Part shown: piece after piece, positions 36,765 through 47,371 of the stretch
Layout: each line of letters begins with the position of its first letter
How positions within the stretch are numbered: position 1 is the stretch's first letter
Source: Neoceratodus forsteri
Taxonomy: Eukaryota > Chordata > Ceratodontiformes > Ceratodontidae
NCBI GenBank assembly: GCA_016271365.2
Contig: CM057456.1
Location: forward strand, 665,411,501 to 665,475,500
Direction: 5' to 3'
DNA length: 64,000 bases
Translations under genes and position numbers: made by a program
Notes under the pieces: generated by a model
What the model was told of the DNA's origin: nothing
Database searches by the model: none
The model's input: the letters and a program-made list of their open reading frames with translations, nothing else

Positions 36765-37230
36765 AGAGTGGCCCTTGTGGTCCATCGTGGTGGGGAAAGT
36801 GGCTCTGGTGGTCTGTCGGGGTGGGGGGAGTGGCCGTGCTGGCCCGTCTGTGCTAGGAGAGTGGCTGGGAGAGTCTATCTGAGGAAGCAGAGTTGATGTG
36901 CATCAGCATCTGGATTGAGATACTGCCCTGGTGGTCCATTGGGTTTGGGATGGAATGGGGAGAGTGACCCTGCTGGTACACTGCAGTGGGGAGAGTGGCC
37001 CTGGTGGTCTGTGGGGAAAGTAGTCATACCAGCCCATCGGGGATAGTGTCCACTCTGGGTAAGCAGAGTGGCCGTGCATCAGCATCTGGATTGGGATAGC
37101 GCCATGTAGCTTCTTGTGGGTTAGAGTGGCTGTGGTGGTCCATTAGGGTGGGGATAGTGACTGGGCTGGTCTGTCAGAGGGGACAGATTAGTGAGTGTCC
37201 AGGCTGGTCTGTCAGGGTGTGAAGAGTGGT
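36765..37230. repeat. Degenerate GT-rich minisatellite
   Basis: Repeated AGTGGCC(C/G)TG.TGGTC(C/T)(G/A)T and GGGTGGGGA blocks at irregular 30-45 bp steps. Over this, a longer repeat is visible: GTGCATCAGCATCTGGATTG occurs at about 36898 and 37074, 176 bp apart. Confidence 0.65.
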
Positions 37231-37556
37231 CGTGCTCAACTGCCCTGCAAACGTTGTGCTGCTCACCTGCCCTACTGTACTAGCAGCCTCATGCTCCTGA
37301 CCTGCACTTTTGTCTGCCTTGTGCTGTGCTAGACATGCCTTGCCATCTACTGCTGCAGGACTACTGCTTTTCTGTGTGCCTGCCGACTGGTAAGTTTTCT
37401 GTGTTTTGGATAGCCCTGCTGCTTTTATTTGAATGGGAAAGCAAGGGAGGGAAGATGTTGGGGGGGCATGAGATGATATGCATAATGTACCAAAAAATGA
37501 ATGTATTTGCAAAATGGCAGACAGGGGAACATGGACAGAGCCGCATCATTTCTTCC

Positions 37557-38598
37557 AACATGTATTCTAGTCTGCCTTGTCCATGCCACACTCTATTGGT
37601 TTGTTGGTTGATGGTCGGTCGGCAGATGGGCAGGCTGGGCGGACTGGTTCACATGCTGGGAAAAATGGTTCTGGCCTCGGAGGGAGGGGTGAATGGGCAG
37701 AGTGGCACAGAACCATTTTTCCAACATGTATTCTAGTCTGCCTTGTCCATGCTGCTATTGGTTTGTTGGTTGATGGTCGGCGGCAGATGGGCAGGCTGGG
37801 CGGACTGGTTCACATGCTGGGAAAAATGGTTCTGGCCTCAGAGGGAGGGGTGAATGGGCAGAGTGGCACAGAACCATTTTTCCAACATGTATTCTAGTCT
37901 GCCTTGTCCATGCCACGCTCTATTGGTTTGTTGGTTGATGGTCGGTCGGCAGATGGGCAGGCTGGGCGGACTGGTTCACATGCTGGGAAAAATGGTTCTG
38001 GCCTCAGAGGGAGGGGTGAACGGGCAGAGTGGCACAGAACCATTTTTCCAACATGTATTCTAGTCTGCCTTGTCCATGCCACGCTCTATTGGTTTGTTGG
38101 TTGATGGTCGGTCGGCAGATGGGCAGGCTGGGCAGACTGGTTCACATGCTGGGAAAAATGGTTCTGGCCTCAGAGGGAGGGGTGAATGGGCAGAGTGGCA
38201 CAGAACCATTTTTCCAACATGTATTCTAGTCTGCCTTGTCCATGCCACGCTCTATTGGTTTGTTGGTTGATGGTCGGTCGGCAGATGGGCAGGCTGGGCG
38301 GACTGGTTCACATGCTGGGAAAAATGGTTCTGGCCTCAGAGGGAGGGGTGAACGGGCAGAGTGGCACAGAACCATTTTTCCAACATGTATTCTAGTCTGC
38401 CTTGTCCATGCCATGCTCTATTGGTTTGTTGGTTGATGGTCGGTCGGCAGATGGGCAGGCTGGGCAGACTGGTTCACATGCTGGGAAAAATGGTTCTGGC
38501 CTCGGAGGGAGGGGTGAACGGGCAGAGTGGCACAGAACCATTTTTCCAACATGCATTCTAGTCTGCCTTTTCCATGCCACGCTCTATTGGTTTGTTGG

Positions 38599-38600
<2 letters not shown>
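37557..38600. repeat. 166-bp satellite array, six units plus a partial
   Basis: Unit starts (AACATGTATTCTAGTCTG) are at 37557, 37723, 37884, 38050, 38216, 38382 and 38548. The spacing is 166 bp except for one 161-bp unit that lost 5 bases. Units 3 and 5 (37884 and 38216) look identical to me, while 4 and 6 share a G-to-A change (GGGCAGACTGG). This hints at a 332-bp higher-order dimer. The open frames across the array repeat with the unit and are not genes. Confidence 0.95.

Positions 38601-38631
<31 letters not shown>
38601..38631. repeat. (GT)15 microsatellite
   Basis: An uninterrupted GT run that directly truncates the last 166-bp satellite unit. Confidence 0.97.
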
Positions 38632-38632
<1 letters not shown>

Positions 38633-38639
38633 ACGCGCC

Positions 38640-39470
38640 CCTGTCTGTGAGCACGTAGAAGAATGAATAATAATGATGATAAAAAAGAGACACAGTCAGA
38701 CAAAACAACTTTATTAAGCCACATCAAACTGAATAACCGAAACCACTGTCGAAACTTCGGATTTTCCTCCTTTGCTTACCTAGGGGGTAAATAAAGAAAA
38801 AAATGATTTAAAGTGTCTAACTGCATGTTAATAATCTTACCACCTTTCATTTTGGCTTTTAGGAATGTCTACTGGAATATTGTTAAGTTAGTAAGGTGAA
38901 TTACGGCAGAGGTGAAGCCCTGACCACTGTGCAGATTGGGGCTTCACCTCTGGCCCCATGAGCACTATATTAAAAATAGTCTTTGCACTTGAGTGATCAC
39001 TCAAATTGGTGATTGAGCACAAAGATAGTTATTTCTGTTGACTGCAAGGGGGATAGGAGAGAGGAAGTTACGAGCTGCACAGTGGTTTTATGGCTTTGCC
39101 TCTGCCGGTAGAACACCTTTCATCAGTTGAGCTCCAACTTAAAAACTAAGAGGCTCCATTTTCATGAGGTCCAAGTTAGAAAGTGCCTAATTTCCTGTTG
39201 GTGCAATTCCTGATTGGTTTATTCTTCAGTACAGATTGCTGATCTCTCTCCATTAGCATCCTCAATCCCAATCCTCATTAATCATTGTGGATTTTTGTTT
39301 TAATTGGATGCACTTTGTTTACATATAAATAAACCAATCCAGGCAGCTAGATGTTAGGGACTGAACTGATGGAGTCCACCTTGGCGTCTGGTGGTTCAGC
39401 TTAATTTACGTCTGAGCTCTGTAAAGCTTTGGTACATGGCATTGGATGAGTACTGTCATTCTACCTCTGT
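38640..39470. other. No gene recognised
   Basis: Non-coding. No repeat or domain identified. Confidence 0.4.
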
Positions 39471-39475
39471 TGCTG

Positions 39476-39722
39476 TCACACCTGTGGGGTGGGGGCTGCA
39501 CTTGCTGCCGTCACTCCTGCGGGGTGGGGGCTGCACTTGCTGCCGTCACACCTCGGGGTGGAGGCTGCACTTGCTGCCATCACTCCTGCGGGGTGGGGGC
39601 TGCACTTGCTGCCGTCACATCTGCAGGGTGGAGGCTGCATTTGCTGCCATCACTCCTGCGGGGTGTGGGCTGCACTTGCTGCCGTCACTCCTGCGGGGTG
39701 GGGGCTGCACTTGCTGCTGCTG
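39476..39722. repeat. 35-bp minisatellite, seven units
   Basis: Unit TCACTCCTGCGGGGTGG followed by GGGCTGCACTTGCTGCCG, seven copies, some one or two bases short or changed. Because 35 is not a multiple of three, all three forward frames stay open as repetitive GLHLLPSL-type peptides; I do not count these as coding. Confidence 0.92.
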
Positions 39723-40044
39723 TCTATCCTGGAGAATTGATGAACCTGCTGGTGCCACCCATCTTGCTGGGAGTCAGAAGGTGAAGTCTTCATGAACATC
39801 ATGCCTATGCACTGCTGCAGATTCCTTCTGATGTGGAACCACCTGCCAGCACTGCAACCAGTGCCTCATGCTTGTCCCTTTGCACCACTCTTCAAGTAAG
39901 TAAGTGTGGGTGTTGGTGGCAAGCTGTGATTGGAGAATGCATTGACGAGGATGAGGATGTGGATGATGATGATGATGATCTTTTTAACAGTTATGTGTAC
40001 ATTTTTCTGTGGGCCACATGTAAACATTTCAATTACGATTTCAG

Positions 40045-40271
40045 GCCTTGAAGTGCTATCAGACGCGATCTGCTGCAGGGCTACTATCCTCCATTGAAAA
40101 AGGTACAGTTTGCTTTCTTTTTGCCCACTAGTGGGTCTTCCATGCTAAAAATGTGAATGCTTGTTGGTGTTGCAGAGTTAGGATTTACTGTGTTTTTTTT
40201 TTTTTTTTTAGGTCAAACTGTGAAAGTGCTGTTGGTGGTCTGCTGCTGTGAGTCCTTGCCCTTCGGAAAAG
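40045..40271 (+). other. Two candidate 5' exons upstream of the hAT frame
   Basis: CGATTTCAG/GCC at 40036-40047 and AAAAAG/GTACAG at 40097-40108 bracket a 58-base segment (40045-40102). A long T-tract plus TAG at 40190-40211 and GAAAAG/GTATTG at 40266-40277 bracket a 60-base segment (40212-40271). Another good donor, TTCAA/GTAAGT, ends a possible exon at 39895. These are splice-site-like strings only; no coding frame continues through them. Confidence 0.3.
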
Positions 40272-41073
40272 GTATTGTTGTACTTCTTTGCACTCACAGT
40301 GACTCAAAGTCTAGATTGTATGTTTCTGACATCACAGTGGTTTCTTTTTGGTACCCTTCTCCACATAGCCTCCCATAAGCAATTAGTGAGATTTGGCAGA
40401 AATATGCAAGTAACTCGGAAATGGTGGCCAGGGACTGGCTGAGAATGGGATAGATGTAGATAAATAGTGATAATATAGTCTGGAATTTAAGTAGCTGAGG
40501 TCAACGTAAAATCTGTAGCTGCTTCTCCCCACTCTCGTAGACATGGTCTTGTTTCTTACTCTATAGATAGTTCTAGTCTGGACTGTAAACTTCGAAGGGC
40601 AGCATGATTTCTGTAGCTGTTCCTCCTCAGTCTCAAAACTGGACAAGAATTATTAGCCGAGATATATTTCAAATGCCGATCTTGTTCTCTTGCTATTGTA
40701 CTGTGACATTCTGAGGTCAGCGTGATGATTTTGTCAGCTACTCCTAACTCTGAAATGGTAGCCAGGAATTGGCTGAGAATGGGATAGATGTCAATAAATA
40801 GTGATAATGTAGTCTGGAATTTAAGTGGCTGAGGTCAGCGTAAAATCTGTAGCTGCTCCTCCCCACTCTCGTAGACATGGTCTTACATTAGCGGGGAGAT
40901 TTTGATGCTTGTTTCTTACTATATAGATAGTTCTAGTCTAGACTGTAAACTTCGAAGGGCAGCCTGATTTCTGTCTTGATTTGAGAGATTGAGTAATTAG
41001 TTGTGAAGTTTTAATAGTTGTGCTGCACAGTTGTAAATATATTTTCTATATCTCCCAACTGTTTCAATTTTAG

Positions 41074-42865
41074 TTTGTTGGGAGTCGTCCACACTACACG
41101 TGTAGCAATGGCAACACCACCACCAAGCAAAATGGCCAAAATCTCATCTCTTACCGTTAAAGACCGTGCATTGCAATTCAAGTCCTATGGCATGTATGAA
41201 GATGGAGGGAAGATGTTCTGTCACTTCTGTGATCACCCTGTTGACCACATCAGGAAGGACACAGTGGTGGATCACTGTAAAAGCAAAAAACACAGCAAGA
41301 ACACAAGCCAGAAGAGTAACAGCAGACAGGTGACCCTGCACACCAGTTTTAATGCTACAACAGCTGCAGCTGCTGCAAGGGAGGAAACCATTTTGGACAC
41401 GTTGAGGGCTTGGTGTGGTGCCAATATACCAATTGAAAAGCTGGATCAGCCCTGCTTGAGAGACTGGATGGGGAAGCATATCAAAGGAATTGGAGCGATC
41501 CAAAGGCAGACACTTTATGACAGAATTACTTGCCCCGACTAAATAGGGAAATGGAGGCGGGAATTAGCCAGCTGGTAAGAGGCAAGACACTCGCAGTAAT
41601 GTGCGATGAAACAACTGATGCAGACTCCCGCTGTGTAATGAACATTATTTTTGTAATGGAGGGTGCAAAATCTATAATAGCAGACACCATAGAGCTAACA
41701 GGGTAAACCACTCCACTGTTGCCCAAAGTGTTTTAAAGACCTTGCATAAATATGGTGTGGAGATGGAACAAGTGGTAGCATTTGTTAGTGACAATGCCGT
41801 TACATGACAAAGTGCTTTAATGATGTATTCATTGGCCTAATTGGTGAACATGTAGTCCATGTGGGTTGTTGGGCACACGTTTTATCATTGGTGGGTGATA
41901 CCTGGATTGACCACTTTGAGCAGGTGAATAAGCTTGTGGCACTTATAAAATATGCCTTTCAACAATCACCAAAACGTAAACGAGAGTACATTGCATTCCA
42001 GGAGGATAAGGGTGCGGAGAAAACAATATTGCCTCCTGTTCCTGTCTTGACCCGTTGGAACACCTGGTTCGAAGCAGTAAAATACCACTCTGTATATCTG
42101 GAACACCTGCGAGAGTTCTTCAAGGATGAAACCAGTGATGCCAACTCCATGAGGTCCTTAAAAAAACTATTTGAAGAATGGTTCACAGAGCTGCAGGTTC
42201 AAACTGCATTCATTGCTGAAAACTGTACTGACCTTATTGATGCAATTGAGCTTTTGCAATGCAAGGAAAAGCCCTTGGCTGTTTTGCTGTATGACACCAT
42301 TAGCAAAATCAAAAAGCGGTTTGAAGCAGGAGTGTTGAAAACAGAACAATTTGGTGACAGAACTGACGGGTACTTGCAGGCTATGAGGTCACGGGTCAAG
42401 CAGGAAAATGTTGCCCTTTTCCAAGGAGTATTTGGTGTTACTTTAAACAAGCTTTCTAAGCATATGGACACAAACTCATCAGTTGAATTCTTTAAGGCTT
42501 GCCATATTTTGGACCCCAGAAATTTACCAAAACTGAATAGGGATTTGACACGGCATGCCAGTGACATTCCTCTGTTAGCACTGCACAACCAAACAGAACT
42601 GCAAAATGACTGGGATGTATATGCTAGGGAGGATATAAGAGAACTTCCAAGCATATTGGAGTTGGATGTTGGGCATTACTGGCTTTCAAGGCAGTCACAA
42701 CTAACTGTACTCTCCAGAGCTGCTCTACAAGCTATCTGGATACCTGTGTCAAGTGCAGATGTGGAGAGATCCTTCTCCGTATATGGACAGATCCACACAG
42801 ATCAAAGGAGGAACCTGTTGGTAGAAAATCTGAAACTGCTATCCCAGCTCATGTACAACAAGTAG
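41074..42865 (+). pseudogene. hAT-family transposase with N-terminal BED finger, broken
   Basis: The first frame starts at ATG 41108. It has a BED-type zinc finger, with ligands C38, C41, H56 and H62 (FCHFCDHPVDH...HCKSKKH). The finger and the region after it resemble the CGG-binding-protein-1-like domain. A second block (about 41530-41703) has LAVMCDETTD, the first catalytic aspartate region of hAT transposases. A third (41703-41803) has VAFVSDNA. The last frame (41804-42865) has VGCWAHVLSL, VPVLTRWNTW, and the C-terminal hATC dimerisation block ending IPVSSADVERSFSVYG...RRNLL. The reading frame changes near 41525, 41703 and 41803, so three small indels disable it. A splice acceptor (TTTCAATTTTAG) lies at 41062-41073. 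Confidence 0.88.
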
Positions 42866-42964
42866 CTGGATTATATATTTTTGCATGGTTTCCTCAACAT
42901 GTTTGATGCCCATTTTTATACTTCTATTAGCGTATTCAAGCCAGTCACCAGTGCCATCCTCGCC

Positions 42965-43550
42965 ATGAAATAATGGACTGGTTCCTCCCTCTAACTTCAG
43001 ACTGTTGCCCCGTTGTCCTTCCCTCTTTTTGGCCTCTTAGGTACTTGAAGGTCTCACTCATGTCTCATTCCTTTCTATCTTCTAGGTTGTACATGTTGAG
43101 CTCCCTCTCTCTCTCATGTAGCCTGTCTGTCACCCTTCCCCAGGATAATTCGTCACCCGAAGTTGGACCCCTGTCCCCCACCATCACTGGTAAACACTAA
43201 ACAACAGTACTTGTTTAGTACTTGCACCTGCTCTGACCCTTGCTGTAACCACCCTCCTTCTTAACAGTCTTCCTTTCCCCGCCCCTTCTTTGCCCGATAG
43301 AGATTTGATTGCTCCCTCCTTCTGCCTGTCTATTGGGGGGGTTGGAGACTGATGGACTCCTTTGCATGGTGGCGCGGTTTACTGCCCACACCCACACAGT
43401 CACCCTGCCTGCTTTAAGTTATACGTTTCTTTAATAAACTGTCCCAGATTTTTCTTTAAAATCCCTGAGCCCTACAAACTCTGGTGCAGCCTATCCTGTG
43501 CATACATGTCTTGGTTCTCCAGGACACCGTATGCTACCCCATTAATACAC
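42965..43550 (-). mobile_element. CR1-type LINE fragment, minus strand
   Basis: On the minus strand the piece at 43110-43020 reads LNMYNLEDRKE.DMSETFKYL, the CR1 C-terminal block. The plus-strand TAAACACTAAACAACAGTAC at about 43192 parallels the linker region of the element at 30890. The two are closer together than in the full element, so an internal deletion is likely. Confidence 0.6.
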
Positions 43551-44038
43551 ATGATGTGAGGAACACCTTTTTGCACAGTTTTCCACATGTCATATAATAT
43601 GCCTTTGCACATTTAATGTATTTATAGTTGGTTAGATACCATGGCCCAGATATTCAAAAGGGTTGCTCCATGCACAACAGGGTTGCACATGCGCAAGTCC
43701 TACATTGCGCCATTCTGCGATATTCAGTAGGAGGCAGTTGCTCCACTGGCAACAGGTTACGCAAAAGAGCAATGCAAATGAATGCATGCTCAACAGGAGG
43801 GGGAGGAACCATGCATACCCGCGCAACCGATATTCAGTCGGGTTGTGCAGAGTTGTGCATGCACAACCCCAACCTGCGCCTGCACAACCTTGAGCCAAAA
43901 AAAAAAGGATCAAGTTGAGGGCCACCCACAGGTGAGCTGCTGTATTGCAGGGCGCAACACAGCAGCTGCCACCCCTGGCTGGCCCCCAACTCGGTCCCTG
44001 TGCCCCCCCACCAGCCCGATCGCGGGCATAGAGTAACA

Positions 44039-44342
44039 CATACCTCTCAACTGTCCCTGATTTTCAGGGATGTCCCTGATTTTGTGACAGAATTTTCCTC
44101 TGTCTCGTAAAATTCGTGTTTCTGTGACAGAACAGTGGGACTGTAAGCATAAAATAATGTCAAACATTAAAAATACAGACTAGTTCTTCTTCAGAAATGC
44201 ATCTTATACAAATCCCCTTATTCTATCAGATTTCTGAGTGAATATTACCAATTGTTAAGATGTGTCCCTGATTTGGCATCTTTGTCCCTGATTTTTTTAA
44301 GCCTTGTCCCTGATTCATGACACAAGAGGTTGAGAGGTAGTG
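44039..44342. mobile_element. hAT-type MITE, copy 2 (304 bp)
   Basis: Starts CATACCTCTCAACTGTCC and ends GAGAGGTAGTG. It is flanked by a perfect 8-bp repeat GAGTAACA at 44031-44038 and 44343-44350. Same family as 8277 and 45193. Nested inside the Harbinger-like element. Confidence 0.93.
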
Positions 44343-44364
44343 GAGTAACATGAACCCCCACACA

Positions 44365-44645
44365 TATCGAAGCCCGATCGTGGGCATCACAGTTACAGAA
44401 ACCCCACACATATCCGAAGCCCGATCGCGGGCATCCAGATTACATGAACCCCCACACATATCCCACAGCCTATCGCGGGCAGTACAGTTACATGAAACCC
44501 CCACACACACACATCTCCCACAGCCCGATCGCGGGCAGAGCGTGTATGAACCCCCTCCAGTGCCTGATGGTGGGCGAAAATAACCCCTCCCCAACCCGAA
44601 TATCTCCTGGTGGTCCAGTGGACCGTAAAGCCCGATCAGCGGGCA
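44365..44645. repeat. ~45-55-bp minisatellite with CCCGATCGCGGGC palindromes
   Basis: Five to six units of the form CACA.CCCGATCGCGGGCA...ACATGAACCCC. Each contains the near-palindrome CCCGATCGCGGG. A similar, more diverged set lies in the second copy at about 52010-52215. The long minus-strand frame over the region is a by-product of the repeat. Confidence 0.75.
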
Positions 44646-44838
44646 GAATGTCACATCACAACCCCCAAACATCTCCCTGGTGTCTAGTGTCCCCCACCCA
44701 CAGCCCCTCCACCGCTCCCCCGCAGCCAGTGGCGACAGCATCCCACCCGCCTGCGCCCGCCGCCGCCCACCGACTGACTGTCGGTAGGGCTGCACACCGT
44801 GGTGCAGAGCTACAGCCAGTGCAGCCATACACATGACA

Positions 44839-44875
44839 GTCCAGATTTATGAATGATTCATTCACAAATCTGGAC
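44839..44875. repeat. 37-bp near-perfect palindrome
   Basis: GTCCAGATTTATGAATGATTC and its mirror meet at the centre, with two mismatches. It interrupts the minus-strand Myb-like frame. A shortened version (AGTCCAGATATGTGAATGAA) is at about 52431-52457 in the second element copy. Confidence 0.85.
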
Positions 44876-44877
44876 AT

Positions 44878-45063
44878 CATCGCTGTCGCACGAGCTACCC
44901 CCTCCCATGCAGCAGCATGGGCCTGAGGGGTGCCCCGCCGTCCACTCAGTAGTGGCTCCTCTTCCAGGTAGGCCTGGAAGAGTGCCTCTGTCTCTGACTT
45001 GGTGAAGTTGGGCCTCCTCTTTCGCCCACCATCTTCATCCTCACCTGGTCTTTGCTCGGTCAT
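44878..45063 (-). pseudogene. Myb/SANT-like DNA-binding frame, truncated
   Basis: Starts at ATG 45063 on the minus strand with an acidic/basic leader, then KRRPNFTKSETEALFQAYLE at about residues 15-34. It continues ...LLSGRRG and AAWEGVARATAM up to residue 62. The FT..E...L and W..VA spacing is that of helices 1 and 2 of the Myb/SANT-like (trihelix) domain found in Harbinger elements. Helix 3 is missing: at 44877 the frame runs into the 37-bp palindrome and then non-homologous sequence. This looks like a deletion derivative of a Myb-like gene. It diverges from the plus-strand Myb frame, with about 1.1 kb between the two starts. Confidence 0.7.
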
Positions 45064-45192
45064 GTTGGTCTGTATGGGTGGAAGTGGACACCTATCACTG
45101 TGCAGTCTACAGCGATATCCCATGACCATTGCCCAGAACATCGCACAGCTTGTAACTCACCTCTCACCTGCAGTACCCGAATCTGGCCAGCA

Positions 45193-45499
45193 CATACCTC
45201 TCAACCTCCTGCCTCATAAATCAGGGACAAGGCTTAAAAAAATCAGGGACAAAGGACCAAAATCAGGGACACTTCTTCAGAATTGGAGATATTCACTCAG
45301 GAAGCTGGTAGAATAAAGGGCTTAGTGCAAAATGCATTTTCTAAGGAAGAACAAGTTTGTAACTTTAATGTTTGACATTATTTTGTGCTTATAAGCCCCG
45401 CTGTTTGGTCACAGAAACCCTATTTTTAGGAGGGACAGAGTAAACTTTTGAGGCAAAATCAGGGACGTCCCTGAAAATCAGGGACAGTTGAGAGGTATG
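45193..45499. mobile_element. hAT-type MITE, copy 3 (307 bp)
   Basis: Opposite orientation to copy 2. Flanked by the perfect 8-bp repeat GGCCAGCA at 45185-45192 and 45500-45507. The terminal CATACCTCTCAAC and GAGAGGTATG match the other copies, and the internal TCAGGGAC repeats are shared. Confidence 0.93.
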
Positions 45500-46144
45500 G
45501 GCCAGCACAGTCCACTGTCATATTTATAGCGCAATGCATGCAAATTAGGAGTGGAGCAACTGTAATGAGATGCAAATCGCCTACTGCGCTTTGAATGGCT
45601 GATCAGATGATTTGCATGTGTCGGCTGAATATCGTGCCGTTGCGATTTGCGCACACGGTTGAGCCAGCTGAGCCAATGTGCTTTTCTGTGACTGCGTAGT
45701 ACACCGCATTGCGCATGCCCAGGTAGCTTACGCAGGTGTCTGCCGTGCTGATGACGTGCTGTGTGCGATCAGCAATTCCGGACACAGCCACCATTGTGCC
45801 AGTGGCACTACAGCGCTGGTCACCAAATGGTGCTGTGGCACAACTGCGCAATAGTCCACTGTGGCACTGGCATGCAGGTGACCGATCGTGCAGGATGTAT
45901 AGACGTCCGATGGCACTGTGTGTGGCCTTGCGCCACTGACCCATGACCTTGTACTCGACTTTTCCCCCTGGCGCTGTACTTCTGGCATGTGTACGGCTCT
46001 ATCGTGCTGTTCGGTGACAGCAAGATGTGGACCGACGGCATTGTACGAACAGCGCAATAGGGACTCCTGGACTTGTATTGCGCAACATTTCCACGTGGGG
46101 TTGCCGTGCTGCGGAGTGCCATATTGCCACTGTATAACTCTGGA

Positions 46145-47371
46145 ATGGCACGCAGGACAGCTCGACAGTGGGGGGCCTTGGAGCTGGCAAACCTGGTGGC
46201 TGTGGTGGAGCCACACCATGGGACACTGCCTGGGGGATTGCCCCTGCAGATGGCATGCACCCATGTGTGGCAGCAGGTGGCAACTGCCCTAGAGCATGCC
46301 ACTGGGTGGAGGAGGACTCCTGAGCAGTGCAGGCACCACTATAGTGACCTGCAAAGGAGGGAGCGTGCTCTGCTGGAGTGCCTCAGGTCTCGTGCCAGGA
46401 GGGGCATTGTGCCTAGGCCAGGTGGGTGTGCTGTGTATGCACCAGTATTGTCCGCATGGGTGACACTGTGTAATGTGACCTGCGCATGGGGGTGGGTTGG
46501 GCTATGGTTTGCTGTGAAGGTGTTTGCAGGTGTGTGCTGTTTGGGTCTGGTTGTGTGGGCAGGTACACTCAATGGGGCAGGGGCTGTCTGCTTTGGGATG
46601 TCACTGATGTGTTTCTCTTCATTTGTCTCCCACAGGGTGGAGGAGCGGAGGCGGGCCCAGGCTGAGGCATGGGATGGCAGTGCCGGGGTGGCTGGCAGAG
46701 GTGGTGTGCCACAGCTGCAGCAGCAGCAGCCACAGCCACAGCAGCAGCAGCCGCAGCCGCAGCAGCACCAGCAGCAGCAGCTTGATGAGGGTGAGTGTCA
46801 TTACATCATGGATGCGTATGCATGCTGGGGGGGGCACGGCCACTGTCCATGGACTACACTACCATGCACGCAACATGTGACAGTCATCACTGTCCAGTGG
46901 CACTGCATGTGTGTGTGTGCATCACTGGTGGTCCATGCATGCACTGGGCACATGGCTGTGGCACTAGCATCCCATCACGTAGCCACGTCACTGGGCAGCC
47001 TTGGTTGTGCTGTGATGGACATGGGTGGTGTGTGAGTGCAGTGGTACACATGGCTGTTGCTGCCTGGTTGGGCATGTCTTGTGCACGGTCACTGTGGGTG
47101 GGTGCAGTCCATCACAGGAGCGGGGCACTTGGCTGTATGCCATGCATGATGGGTGGGATTCTGGGATGTGGACAGTCACAGCCATTTACTCTGATCCCTT
47201 GTCCTAGGTATCCAGATCCTGCGTCGCATCGAGCGAGCACTGCGGAGGCTCACACAGGTGGCCATGGATTCTCACGCCATCCTTCTGGGCATGCAGTGGC
47301 ATGGGATACGGTGCAGGAGGAGGCCCCAGGCACAGCACCAGGTGGAAGGAGGGCAGGCTGCCAACCGGTAG
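46145..47371 (+). CDS. Myb/SANT-like protein of a Harbinger-like element, three exons
   Basis: Exons inferred at 46145-46386, 46636-46790 and 47208-47371 join in phase to 186 codons plus TAG, with no internal stop. Splice sites: CTCAG/GTCTCG (weak donor), TCCCACAG/GG, GAGG/GTGAGT and GTCCTAG/GT. Residues 9-81 form a trihelix Myb/SANT-like domain with regularly spaced W9, W42 and W55, then RRTPEQCRHHYSDLQRRER as the recognition helix. Residues ~82-94 are charged (VEERRRAQAEAW), ~106-130 are Gln/Pro rich, and ~135-165 form a likely amphipathic helix (ILRRIERALRRL). In Harbinger elements such proteins help the transposase enter the nucleus and bind DNA. An alternative stronger donor at 46421 breaks the frame. 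The unspliced frame also stays open to 47035, so intron 1 removal is not certain. Confidence 0.6.

Noticed and set aside
37557..38600. Repeated ~66-residue open frames on both strands
   Set aside because: They recur with the 166-bp satellite unit and simply reflect a unit without stops in some frames; no protein motif.
39446..39795. Three overlapping GLHLLPSLL-type frames of 83-134 residues
   Set aside because: Produced by a 35-bp minisatellite; all three frames look the same because 35 is not divisible by three.
44226..44834. 202-residue minus-strand frame
   Set aside because: Lies over the CCCGATCGCGGGC minisatellite and part of a MITE; the repetitive peptide has no domain.
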